Of a stretch of 64,000 nucleotides of DNA, positions 1 through 9,361 are shown piece by piece. The stretch lies in the NCBI GenBank assembly GCA_963668435.2, contig CAXXSC010000003.1, forward strand, positions 1 through 64,000. The letters run 5' to 3'. Origin of the DNA: G963668435 sp963668435 (GTDB taxonomy: Bacteria; Latescibacterota; Latescibacteria; Latescibacterales; Latescibacteraceae). The first letter of the stretch is position 1. Every line of letters starts with the position of its first letter. Position numbers and translations under genes: made by a program. The notes below the pieces were generated by a model. The model was not told the origin of the DNA and made no database searches. It saw only the letters and a list, made by a program, of their open reading frames with translations.

Positions 1-482
1 TCAATATCGTACTGCATTTTCTCGTGGTCAGGTTTTTCGACATCCGCTTTTTCCGTGATCGTCACTGTTTGGGCCGGTGCTGAACCGATACCCGAACTAA
101 CCTTCTCGAAGAGTTCCTGAAGTGTCGTCAGCTCATCCTGAATGTCGAATTCTTCACTTTCAGTGACATCCTCGACCATGGCCCGGAGCGCGTCGACACC
201 TGAAAGTAGGGCGTCGGTCAGTTCAGGTGTCACCGATATTTTTCCGTCCCTGAGAAGTGACAGCAGATTCTCCATGATGTGGCTGAGCTTGCCGATCTGC
301 TCGAGCCCGAAAAAGCCCGAGGCGCCCTTGATGGAGTGGATGCTGCGGAAAATACGGTTCAGGACCTCGGAATCTACATTGTCGCCGCCCTGCTCCAGCT
401 CGAGCAGGTCTGGCTCTATAGTCTGCAGATGCTGTTGCGACTCCTCGACAAAGCTTACAAGCAGTCCGTCTTCGTCAATCAT
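1..482 (-). CDS. Hpt-domain (CheA-like) protein, C-terminus beyond left edge
   Basis: This gene starts at 482 and reads off the left edge, so only about 160 N-terminal residues are visible. They form a histidine phosphotransfer domain (roughly residues 5-110) with the phosphoacceptor motif IHSIKGASGFFG, the form found in the P1 domain of CheA-type kinases. An acidic linker follows. The start lies 2 bases beyond the stop of the upstream STAS gene, so the genes are probably translationally coupled. In CheA-like kinases the Hpt histidine passes phosphate to receiver domains, and two receiver domains are encoded just upstream. Whether the missing part carries kinase domains cannot be seen; a stand-alone Hpt protein is the alternative. 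Confidence 0.8.
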   Translation of the reverse strand, partial: MIDEDGLLVSFVEESQQHLQTIEPDLLELEQGGDNVDSEVLNRIFRSIHSIKGASGFFGLEQIGKLSHIMENLLSLLRDGKISVTPELTDALLSGVDALRAMVEDVTESEEFDIQDELTTLQELFEKVSSGIGSAPAQTVTITEKADVEKPDHEKMQYDI

Positions 483-484
483 AA

Positions 485-793
485 TTATTCACCTTCAATG
501 GTCAGGATTGAGGGAAACCTGAAGAAATTTGCGACTTTCATGAATTTTTCACCCGCATTGACAATCTTGATTTCCTTGCCGTTTGCGCTGGTTTCCTTGT
601 AAAGGCCAATGATGAGGTTGACTCCGAGCGAGTCTATTACCTCGATACCCTTGACATCAAGCACCACTGTTTGCTGGCCGTCATGTTCCTTGAGTTGCTC
701 AAGGAAGAATATTCTGAGTTCCTCGATGCTGCTGGCGATCAGGTCCTGCTCCGGTACAAGCACCAGTGTTTCGCCTTCAGGATATGCTTTCAT
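485..793 (-). CDS. STAS-domain anti-sigma-factor antagonist-like protein
   Basis: A 102-residue protein that is a single STAS domain, the usual length for SpoIIAA/RsbV-type antagonists. The core around residues 45-60 reads VVLDVKGIEVIDSLGVNLI; the Ser in DSLG is at the position phosphorylated by partner-switch kinases (family knowledge). It lies between a PP2C-phosphatase/HATPase regulator upstream (which ends 24 bases away once its frame is corrected) and an Hpt protein downstream. This is the expected set for a partner-switching module: HATPase domain as STAS kinase, PP2C as STAS phosphatase. Its final target (sigma factor or other output) is not visible. Confidence 0.88.
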   Translation of the reverse strand: MKAYPEGETLVLVPEQDLIASSIEELRIFFLEQLKEHDGQQTVVLDVKGIEVIDSLGVNLIIGLYKETSANGKEIKIVNAGEKFMKVANFFRFPSILTIEGE

Positions 794-817
794 ACAGTCC
801 CTCCATATCGTGTATTG

Positions 818-2753
818 TCAGAATAAAAGAGAAATCGTTCCGCTTTCACGCGTGAGTTTTTTGCAGAAAGCGTGCATTATCTGCAATCCCGCTTGTTGAT
901 CTGCAGGCCGTCTGCCGCGTTTTCTTTCGCAAGTATTTCATCGATATTGAACTCCATACCGTTGTCAGAAATATTGATCCTGAGCCCTTGATCGTCCACC
1001 GTTATGGACAGGTCGATAATGGCGTCAGCTGCTTTGGCGTTTCCGTGTTCGACTGCGTTAAGAAGCGCCTCTCGTGATGCCATGAGAATGTTGTCGCGAT
1101 CTCTATATTCCTTGCTATCGTTAAGCAGGATGTCAAGACGTTCGCGTATCCACAAGGAAGCCCTGTCGACTTCTTCGTAGGTGGAGAGCACATGGAAATC
1201 ATTTTCACCATAGCCGGACGGCTGTCCCTCGAGGGTGATCAGGGTCATGTCATCCTCTACTTTACCTGTTTTTTCTATTGTATCGAGCACTTCTCTGCTG
1301 AAACCTTTGATGCTCTTGCCCTGCCAGAGAGGAAGTTTTTTTTTCCGCGATCGATTTCAGCAATTCCTGGTCTATTCCATCCGAGTAGAGCAGGAGGTGG
1401 TCGTTTTCGCGGAGCTTGAGCGATTCATAAAGATAAAGGTCATCGCGTTCAAGAAGGCCCAGGCAGATGCCGCCGCCACTTGTTTCACCAAGGACACGGG
1501 CCTCGGAACTGTCGCTGGTCAGGACTATTGCGCCGGGATTCCCGGCACTCGCGATGTCGACCGATCCTCTCCGCTGGTCCCATAGAATCGCGGTGACACA
1601 GGCATGAAACTGCGTCTCTTTCAGCTTCAACAGCTCCTGATTCAGCGTTTTTAGCAACGAGAGCGGATCCTGGTGGCTGTCCCAGATCGAATTGATCATT
1701 CCCAGTGTAATGGCGCTGATATACGAACTTCCGAGATCATGTCCCGACACATCACTGAGGATGATACCGTAGCGCCCGGCAAGATTGAAACGGCGAACCA
1801 GAACAAGATCACCTCCGGCATCGCTGATCATTGCCGAGGCGGCATCAATCTCCGGGCTGTCAAAATATCCGTATCGGTCCAGTCTTTTCTGCGACTGGCG
1901 GATCTGTTCGGCCATACGGCTGTTCTTTGAAAGTGCTTTCCTCGCATTGAACTGGTAGAGGGAGGTTTCCATATTGGTTGCTATGGACGACTCAAAATTA
2001 CTGTAACTCAAAACGGCATCGGCGCCGACACTGACCGCAAGTTTCAGTGTCTCCTGATCATCGTTTCCGGTATAGATGAATATCAAAGTGTCCGGGTAAC
2101 TCCGTTTCAGGATGGCGGCAAGCCCGAGCCCGTCTATTCCCGATGTGAAAATGTTACTTATGACAATGTCGATATTCCGGCCGCGTTTCTCGAGTCTCTC
2201 AAGTGCCTCGTTGCCATTCGAGACACGAGTGACTTTTGGGCCGAGATCAGCGATAATTTTTCCAAAACAGCTGGCTCTCTCGTCATCTTCCTCGACAAGG
2301 AGGACTGAATAACTGTCATTAAGGTTCACAAGGGTCGATGTTCCGCGGGGGACGAATTCTGTTTCAGGGGATACTTCAGACGTTTCAGCACTGTCTTCGA
2401 AACACTGCTCGATAACCTCCCATAGTTCCTTGAAATTTATAGGTTTCGGGACGAAAGCATTGCATCCTGCCTCCATGCAGCGATCCCTGTCCTGTTTGAA
2501 ACTCAGAGATGATTGCGCAATTATCGGCGTGTTTATCCCGCGTTTACGGATATTCCTGACTGTTTCGAAACCGTTCATTTCAGGCATGATAATATCCATG
2601 AGAATGATCGCGTATTCCGAACTCTCGAGTTTTTTCCAGTGCCTCGACACCATTGGCCGCCTCGTCAGGTGTGTATTCTTTCGTGAGAAAGAAATTCGTC
2701 AGAAGCGTCCTGTGGATTGGATTGTCATCGACTATCAAAACGTTTTTGTTCAA
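818..2753 (-). pseudogene. Receiver-receiver-PP2C(SpoIIE)-HATPase regulator with three frameshifts
   Basis: Reading across three frames gives one protein of about 644 residues. Receiver 1 has the motifs LIVDDN, LMDIIMP and PKP. Receiver 2 is degenerate. A SpoIIE-type PP2C phosphatase follows with SDVSGHD, LLYSDGID and EDDMTLI, then an RsbW-like HATPase with an N-box (EALLNAVEHGN), DNG, and a C-terminal GLQIM block. The frame breaks at an A6 run (plus-strand T at 2630-2635, one base too many), an A9 run (T at 1336-1344, one too many) and a G3 run (C at 888-890, one too few). Correcting all three gives 1935 bases, a whole number of codons. The proposed TTG start at 2753 follows an AAGAGA-like site. 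The gene is either truly broken, decoded by slippage, or carries homopolymer errors. Confidence 0.75.
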
Positions 2754-2987
2754 ATCACGTCTCTTGAAATAAACATTTTAGGAAAATGGTGCTGTATATA
2801 CCCATTAAGCACGATACAATAATTATATTAAAATTCTAAAAAGAGAAAAGATATTTATTGTTAAAGGGACCAATGAAAGTATGGTATTAATGATAACAAT
2901 AATCATTACTTATAGCAAGCTTTAGTTGTAAATCAGTGATTCAGTATTTCGATGATATCTTACCGTATTCAATTTCGCCACGGCTGA

Positions 2988-5711
2988 CTATAAATTGTTA
3001 TTCTGTATTCCGGGAAACGTTAATGTCACCGTGGTGCCATCCAATTCGTTGGAATCTACGGCAATACGGCCGCCATGGGCTATTGTAACGAGACTTGCAT
3101 AGGTAGTGCCGAGCCCGGTTCCGCCAGCTTTTTTGCGGTTTGAATTGAATTTGTCGAAAAACGTCAGGAGCCTGTCAGGGTTTACCGGCTCGCCTTTGTT
3201 GTTAATGCTTATGACAAGTGAGTCATCAATGTTATACATGTTAATAGCGACAATTTTCTGTTCAATGTCTTTCAGATCGGCGATATGCTCTATGGCATTA
3301 TTGATCAGATTGTTAAATACATTCGGCATGAGAGCGAGATCGATCAGATAGCAGCTTTTTTCCGCACTACAATCGAAGTGGATGTTGATGCCAGAGTTGG
3401 CAGTCATAATCCGGAACTCGAGCACTTTTGCCCGGACTAATTCTTCGAAGGAGTACGGTATTCTGTCGAGCTCATATTCGCCGTGTTCAAAATCCTGGAG
3501 CTGCTTGAGACGGTCGATTAGTTTTGTTGCATTGTCGACACTTTCCATGATTTTATCCAGGAACATCTGGGACCGGTCATCGAGCGTGTCGTTCAATGAC
3601 ATTTTAAGGATTTCGGTGTAGCCTCTGAGCGGGCTCAGGAGATTTTTTATTTCGTGACGCATGAACGACTCATAATCGGCACGAAGGTTGTCGATTTTAA
3701 GTTCGAGCTGCTTGCGCTCAGTGACATCACGTTTGACTGCTATGAAATTCGTTGTTTCACCGGACGTTATAACTGGTGTGATAGTCATTTCCTCGTAGTA
3801 GAGATCGCCGTTTTTCTTTTTATTGACTATTTCACCTTTCCAGATTTTACCGGTAGTTATTTTCTCCCACATTTTTTTATACATCAACTGCGGATGTTTG
3901 CCGCTTTTCATGATACGGGGATTTTTTCTGAGTACTTCTCCGGCGGAATAACCGCTGAGCATTTCAAAACTCGGATTCACATATACAATGTCACCATTGG
4001 TGTCGGTAATTACTACCGCGTCATTGGCCTGGCTGATGCCGGTATTGAGCAGGTTTAGGTCGGCCGCAGCTTTCTTTCTGTCGCTGATATCACGTATAAT
4101 GCCGATAGCATGTGTCACTCCGCCGACTTTGGTTGTCGAAACAGATATTTCGACATCAATGGATGAGCCATCCTTGCGAAGGGCTGTCAGTTCGCGGATC
4201 TTGCCGATGATGGGGCCGTTGTCAGTTTTAATGAAAGTGTCGAAGCCTTTATTATATTCTTGCTCAAACTGTGGCGGCATAAGAAGTTTATGAAGATTTT
4301 TTCCGAGCATCTCTTCGGCCCTGTAACCGAAAATCTGTTCAGCGGCCTTGTTCCAGAATGTTGTCTGCCCGTTCTTGTCGATCATGATGATTGCATCCTG
4401 GGCATGATCGCTGATGTTCCTGAACTTTTCTTCGCTTTCCAGGAGGTTCTGCTGGAGTTTTCTCTGCTCGGTGACATTTCTGTCGATGGCCCGGTATCCA
4501 ATTACGGAGCCATCAGTATCGAAAACCGGTTTGCCATTGGTGAGGATGAAAATCTCCCTGCCGTCTTTCGTGATGTTGATGTTTTCGAACTCGGAAACCG
4601 ATTTGCCTTCACGGATCACCGTTGCGTATTGTCGGCGCATAGATTCCCGCAAATGTTCCGGTATCAATTCGAACAATGACATTCCCGTCAAGCTTTCACG
4701 GCTATAACCAAGCATGGATTCCGGGTCCCCGCCAATGAACGTGTAGACTCCATTGGTGTCTGCTTCCCATATCATGTCGCCGACAGATTCGGCGATGTCT
4801 TTGAATCTCTGCTCACTCTCTTTCAATTCGTTTTCGAGAAAGTGTTTTGCCGTGACATCGGTTGCAGCACCGCGGAAACCGGTGATTTCACCATTGTCGT
4901 CGAAAATTGGAATCCCGCCGAGTTTCAGCAGGCGCTTGGTTGTGCCGTCAACGCTGAACCAGACTGTGAAGTGATCGATTTTCGTTTTTTCTGATACGGC
5001 TTTATTGAAGTTGGCGCGAACACGTTCAGCGTCACTGGCGGGCATAAAATCGAAAACACATTTCCCCGTTATTTCATCGGTTGCTGTTCCAAGCAGATGT
5101 TCAGAGTTTGTGGAAATGAACTGGAAAATGCCATCGAGGTCTATTTCCCATATCCAGTCCGCGATGGTGTCTGTTATGTCCCTGAACCGCTGTTCGTTGT
5201 TTTTTAATATGGCTAACGTTTTCTGACGTTCGCTGATATCGGTGACGATTGCCCATAAACCGTTTGGCACGTCTTCACTATCCCGAGAAAGGAAAGCCCG
5301 TATTTCCACGGAGAACAGGTGACCGTCCCGATGACGGTATTCTTTCTCATAAGGCTGGGCAAAACCATGCACCATAACTTCTTCGACGATAATCTTGTTT
5401 TCGAAATCATGCCATTTTTCCGGTGTCAGGTCGGCATATTTCATTGTATACAGTTCTTTACGGCTGTAGCCGAGCATGTCGACATATGCCTGATTCATAT
5501 CCTGCATTTTGCCATCCATGTCGGTTCGGGCGTACCCTTCCGGACTGTTTTCAAAAAGCCTTCTGAGTTCTTCATACCTTTGCAGGCTCTCGGGATGCTC
5601 ATCACATTCCTGGCGAAGTTGTGAAATTTCCGCCTTGAGCTCGTTAATTTCTTCGTTGAGGTCCTGCTGCTTTTTTGAATTTGTCATCAATCCGGGGCCG
5701 TTTCTTATCAT
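2988..5711 (-). CDS. Soluble five-PAS sensor histidine kinase
   Basis: A 907-residue protein without membrane segments. A short coiled coil (about residues 12-45) is followed by five PAS/PAC repeats (about 45-165, 170-290, 295-415, 420-545 and 550-670), a dimerisation segment with the H-box MRHEIKN near residue 682, and an ATPase domain with an N-box (NNLINNAIEH) and a G2 box (GGTGLGTTYA). The G1 box is atypical, NNKGEP where DNGxG is usual. The PAS repeats are similar to one another, which points to internal duplication. It is cytoplasmic by prediction and its ligand is unknown. The second Met, nine codons in (5687), is also a possible start. It lies upstream of the receiver-PP2C gene in the same direction, 234 bases away, and could feed that system. 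Confidence 0.88.
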   Translation of the reverse strand: MIRNGPGLMTNSKKQQDLNEEINELKAEISQLRQECDEHPESLQRYEELRRLFENSPEGYARTDMDGKMQDMNQAYVDMLGYSRKELYTMKYADLTPEKWHDFENKIIVEEVMVHGFAQPYEKEYRHRDGHLFSVEIRAFLSRDSEDVPNGLWAIVTDISERQKTLAILKNNEQRFRDITDTIADWIWEIDLDGIFQFISTNSEHLLGTATDEITGKCVFDFMPASDAERVRANFNKAVSEKTKIDHFTVWFSVDGTTKRLLKLGGIPIFDDNGEITGFRGAATDVTAKHFLENELKESEQRFKDIAESVGDMIWEADTNGVYTFIGGDPESMLGYSRESLTGMSLFELIPEHLRESMRRQYATVIREGKSVSEFENINITKDGREIFILTNGKPVFDTDGSVIGYRAIDRNVTEQRKLQQNLLESEEKFRNISDHAQDAIIMIDKNGQTTFWNKAAEQIFGYRAEEMLGKNLHKLLMPPQFEQEYNKGFDTFIKTDNGPIIGKIRELTALRKDGSSIDVEISVSTTKVGGVTHAIGIIRDISDRKKAAADLNLLNTGISQANDAVVITDTNGDIVYVNPSFEMLSGYSAGEVLRKNPRIMKSGKHPQLMYKKMWEKITTGKIWKGEIVNKKKNGDLYYEEMTITPVITSGETTNFIAVKRDVTERKQLELKIDNLRADYESFMRHEIKNLLSPLRGYTEILKMSLNDTLDDRSQMFLDKIMESVDNATKLIDRLKQLQDFEHGEYELDRIPYSFEELVRAKVLEFRIMTANSGINIHFDCSAEKSCYLIDLALMPNVFNNLINNAIEHIADLKDIEQKIVAINMYNIDDSLVISINNKGEPVNPDRLLTFFDKFNSNRKKAGGTGLGTTYASLVTIAHGGRIAVDSNELDGTTVTLTFPGIQNNNL

Positions 5712-5982
5712 TGCACATAAAAGGTAAGTCGAGAATTCCTATGTAATTTATGTAATTTTACCTGAAAGATCAAGCGCTTCCATCAATTCCATAGATAGCA
5801 TGATGACTATTGTTCAAGTATTGTTATAAGGCGATGTCTTGATGTGTTAATGTTTCTGCTGTTTCAGCCGCATCAGCTTTTTTTAGCCACCTTATTTTTC
5901 TTACACAAATCAAACAAAGTCATAACATACATTGAACTACAGTGTCCTATATATCGACCTCACATTTTAGTGCGGGAGGTTT

Positions 5983-7347
5983 ATGGGCATTTCATTTCTT
6001 TTCAGAAAAAGCGGTGATGGGGATTCTGCTCTTTCATCAACAAGGCTTCTGTTGCTTGCCGGACCGGCGGCATTTATCACGTATTTCAGCATGTATGCAT
6101 TCCGGAAACCGTTTTCCGGAGCTACTTATGACGGTGTCGAGATATGGGGCATGAGTGCGAAAGTCCTTTTCGTATTGTGCCAGCTTATCGGTTATCTGCT
6201 GTCGAAATACCTTGGAATATGGGTTTGCTCTTCTGTTACTAAAAAGTATAGACGTCTGCTGCTGATTTCGCTCATCACGTTTGCGGAATTCGCTCTTATA
6301 CTTTTTGCTGTTCTGCCCGATCCTTTGAAACCTGCGGCGATGTTCTTGAACGGGCTGCCGCTTGGCATGATCTGGGGACTGGTCACGTTGTATCTCGAGG
6401 GACGGCGTCTGACTGATCTGCTTATCTCGATTCTTTGTGTTTCCTTTATTTTTGCAAGCGCTGTGACAAAGGACGCCGGGCGCTTTTTCCTGTCGCTCGA
6501 TGTGCCGGTTTTTTGGATGCCTGCGGTCACCGGACTTGCATTTGTGCCCTTTCTCGCGTTCGGCATTTTCCTGCTTGGAAAGATACCGGAGCCGGACAGC
6601 CGTGATGAAGCGGTCAGGAGTACACGCAGTCCAATGACGTTCAAGGACCGCCTCCATTTTTTCACGGTATTTTCGCCGGTTATCTTTTTGCAGGTCGTTT
6701 TCTATTTTTGCACGACAGCTTTCCGCAATTTCCGCGAGGATTTCGGGGCCGAGATTTTCCAGTCTCTGGGTATGCTCGAGGTGCATGGTGTTTTCTCCCG
6801 CATTGATGTCTGGGCCGGGCTCATTACACTTGTGACTGTCTCGGTGATCAATGCTTTCAATCCGAAAAAATGGGGTGTTATCCCCAATATTATCCTCATG
6901 TTCTTCGGCTGTGGCATTTTGCTGGGGTCGAGCGTACTTTTCAGCAGGGGGCAGCTTGCACCTATAGCGTGGCTGATCGGAACCGGCCTCGGCGGCTATA
7001 TGATGTACATTCCCTCGGATACGGTGTTTTTCGAGCGGGTCATCTCGCGTTATTCCACTGGAGGTACTGCGACTTTCATGGCGTATATCATGGATTCGGC
7101 TGGCTATACCGGCACAGTCGCATTGTATCTGTATGGCGAATTCGGAAATAGCGGCGGCATCGATGCTTTCGGTATTTTCAAGGCCTTATGTATATTTTTA
7201 CCTATAGGCGGCAGTATCATTCTTTCGCTGCAACTACTCCTGTTTTCATTTTACCCGTTTACATCAACAGGCAGAAAGCGCACGGTTGAACCGTCACCAT
7301 CACCAACTCTGCCTCGTGATGTACTTGTTTCGGAAGGGACAAACTGA
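5983..7347 (+). CDS. DUF5690 (MFS-like) membrane protein, probable 2-aminoethylphosphonate carrier
   Basis: A 454-residue polytopic membrane protein with about 11-12 hydrophobic segments. The N-terminal motif MYAFRKPF is typical of the DUF5690 family, which resembles major facilitator transporters. The start is set by a strong GGGAGG site 5 bases upstream. Its TGA overlaps the ATG of phnW (TGATG), so the two are translationally coupled. Nothing else in the operon could bring substrate in: there is no phnSTUV or phnCDE gene nearby. Transport of 2-aminoethylphosphonate or a related phosphonate is therefore inferred from position, not shown by the sequence. Confidence 0.75.
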   Translation: MGISFLFRKSGDGDSALSSTRLLLLAGPAAFITYFSMYAFRKPFSGATYDGVEIWGMSAKVLFVLCQLIGYLLSKYLGIWVCSSVTKKYRRLLLISLITFAEFALILFAVLPDPLKPAAMFLNGLPLGMIWGLVTLYLEGRRLTDLLISILCVSFIFASAVTKDAGRFFLSLDVPVFWMPAVTGLAFVPFLAFGIFLLGKIPEPDSRDEAVRSTRSPMTFKDRLHFFTVFSPVIFLQVVFYFCTTAFRNFREDFGAEIFQSLGMLEVHGVFSRIDVWAGLITLVTVSVINAFNPKKWGVIPNIILMFFGCGILLGSSVLFSRGQLAPIAWLIGTGLGGYMMYIPSDTVFFERVISRYSTGGTATFMAYIMDSAGYTGTVALYLYGEFGNSGGIDAFGIFKALCIFLPIGGSIILSLQLLLFSFYPFTSTGRKRTVEPSPSPTLPRDVLVSEGTN

Positions 7348-8477
7348 TGGTATTTGACGATTTTTCAGGTTGGCGTGATTCGATTCTTCTCACGCCGGGG
7401 CCTTTGACAACAAGCAAAACAGTACGCATGCGTCTTCTCTCTGATTATGGAAGCTGGGACCAGGCGTTTATCGATATCACAGCCGAGGTCAGGCAACGTC
7501 TGCTCGACCTTGCCAATGTGACTCCTGAGACATACACCTCTATACTGCTCCAGGGCTGCGGCACCGGCGGTATCGAGGCGACTTTTCTCACCTGTGTCGG
7601 TGAAAAAGGGAAAGTCCTTGTCGCGGTGAACGGCGCATATGGAGAGCGTCATGTCAGGCTGCTTCAATATGCCGGAATTCCTCATGAGGTACTGCGTTTC
7701 GGCGAAAATGTCCCGGTTTCTGCTGATGATATCGCGGCAAAACTCGCAGAGGATCCGTCGATAACCCATGTCTGTGCAACACACTGTGAGACAACGACCG
7801 GAATCATGAATCCTGTCGAGATGATCGGTGACACCTGCCGCGATGCCGATGTTTCGTTCATTGTCGATGCCATGAGCACATTCGGTGCTGTCAGCCTCGA
7901 TGTCGGCAAAGCCGGTATTGATTATCTCATAAGCTCTTCGAACAAATGTATCGAGGGTGTGCCTGGTTTCTGTTATGTTATCGCCAGAAAAGAGCCGTTT
8001 TGCGCGTGTGAGGGGCAGTCACGTTCACTGACTTTCGATCTGTACGACCAGTGGCAGTATATGGAAAAGTGCGGGCGTTTTCGTTATACCCCGCCGACCG
8101 GAGTTACCGCCGCATTCCTGCAGGCTCTCCGCGAGCTCGAGGACGAGGGCGGGGTGGAGGCCCGTCAACAGCGCTACCATGAAAACCACCGTGTCCTGGT
8201 CGAAGGTATGCGCGATATCGGTTTCAGGACATTCCTTCCGGAAGTTCTCCAGAGCCATATCATTACCACCTTTCTTTACCCGGACGACAAATTCTTTACG
8301 TTCGAGGAATTTTACGAGCGCCTGTACAGAGAAAAATATGTTATCTATCCAGGCAAGCTCACCGATACCGACTGTTTCCGCATCGGGAACATCGGGCGGA
8401 TATTCCCTGATGATATGCGCGATGTGATCAGTGCAATCGAAAGGATTGTCCGTGACATGGGGGTTTCGTTCGGCTGA
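7347..8477 (+). CDS. phnW: 2-aminoethylphosphonate--pyruvate transaminase
   Basis: A 376-residue class V aminotransferase, close to the usual PhnW length. It transfers the amino group of 2-aminoethylphosphonate to pyruvate, giving phosphonoacetaldehyde and alanine, with PLP in the cytoplasm. The N-terminus LLTPGPLTTS and the early QGCGTGGIEA segment are characteristic. The PLP lysine lies in SSSNKCIEGVPG (near residue 195), and the ATHCETTTG segment fits substrate and cofactor contacts. It is coupled to the DUF5690 gene by a one-base overlap and followed after about 96 bases by phnX, so the first two catabolic steps are adjacent. Confidence 0.95.
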   Translation: MVFDDFSGWRDSILLTPGPLTTSKTVRMRLLSDYGSWDQAFIDITAEVRQRLLDLANVTPETYTSILLQGCGTGGIEATFLTCVGEKGKVLVAVNGAYGERHVRLLQYAGIPHEVLRFGENVPVSADDIAAKLAEDPSITHVCATHCETTTGIMNPVEMIGDTCRDADVSFIVDAMSTFGAVSLDVGKAGIDYLISSSNKCIEGVPGFCYVIARKEPFCACEGQSRSLTFDLYDQWQYMEKCGRFRYTPPTGVTAAFLQALRELEDEGGVEARQQRYHENHRVLVEGMRDIGFRTFLPEVLQSHIITTFLYPDDKFFTFEEFYERLYREKYVIYPGKLTDTDCFRIGNIGRIFPDDMRDVISAIERIVRDMGVSFG

Positions 8478-8573
8478 GAGGCCCTGTGTCGCCACACTGC
8501 GGGTATGCCATGGAGTGGATTCGTCTTTCGCTAACTTTTAAACAGAATATGAACCGAATTCAGGAGTAAATAC

Positions 8574-9341
8574 ATGAACGATAACAGAATCAAACTCATT
8601 GTCAGTGATCTTGCCGGAACGGTAGTCGATTTCGGAAGCTGTGCTCCGGCCAGTGTTTTCGTCAAGCTTTTCAGCCGCGCCGGGATTACGGTGACTGAGG
8701 AGCAGTGCCGCAAGCCCATGGGAATGAACAAGCGTGATCACATCATCGAGATGATTCGGATGCCGGGGATTGCCGAACAGTTCGACACAGCGCCCGATGA
8801 TGCGTTCATCGACGACCTGTACCAGAAATTTATTCCGCTTCAGCTCGAGGTGCTTGCCGACTATACCGATGCCATTGAGGGCGCCGCAGAGGCGGTCGAA
8901 GAACTGAAATCGATGGATATAAAAATTTCTTTCACCACCGGCTATAACCGTGAGATGACTACTATTGTACTCGATGGGCTTGCAAAACAGGGGCTGGTGC
9001 CGGATTGCAGTTTCTGTTCGGAGGATGTGCCGATGGGACGTCCGAAACCCTGGATGATTTTCCGTTCGATGGAGACACTTGACATTTTCCCGCCCTCCTC
9101 GGTGATCAAAATTGGCGATACTGTCGCTGATATCAAATCAGCGATCAATGCGGGCTGTGTAGGTGTCGGCGCTTATGCCACCGGCAACATGCTGGGAATG
9201 GGTCGCGAGGCATACGACGCTCTTTCCGACGAAGAAAGAAAGGCTGTGCTTAAATCCGGCAGAACAACGATGCTCGATGCCGGTGCGGATCATGTGATAC
9301 CCTCGGTCAAGGATCTGCCCGAGCTCGTTCGCTCATTGTAA
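8574..9341 (+). CDS. phnX: Phosphonoacetaldehyde hydrolase (phosphonatase)
   Basis: A 255-residue HAD-superfamily enzyme that cleaves the carbon-phosphorus bond of phosphonoacetaldehyde, giving acetaldehyde and phosphate. The nucleophile Asp is in SDLAGTVVDFG near residue 12. The Schiff-base Lys characteristic of PhnX lies in PMGMNKRDH, and HAD motif IV is GDTVADIKSA. The cap helix is in the usual place and length is normal. An AGGAG site 8 bases before the ATG supports this start. The motif reads DLAGT where many homologues have DWAGT, a mild variation. The gene lies between phnW and a zinc alcohol dehydrogenase that could act on the acetaldehyde. Confidence 0.94.
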   Translation: MNDNRIKLIVSDLAGTVVDFGSCAPASVFVKLFSRAGITVTEEQCRKPMGMNKRDHIIEMIRMPGIAEQFDTAPDDAFIDDLYQKFIPLQLEVLADYTDAIEGAAEAVEELKSMDIKISFTTGYNREMTTIVLDGLAKQGLVPDCSFCSEDVPMGRPKPWMIFRSMETLDIFPPSSVIKIGDTVADIKSAINAGCVGVGAYATGNMLGMGREAYDALSDEERKAVLKSGRTTMLDAGADHVIPSVKDLPELVRSL

Positions 9342-9361
9342 ACGCAGGATTGGTTGATAGT

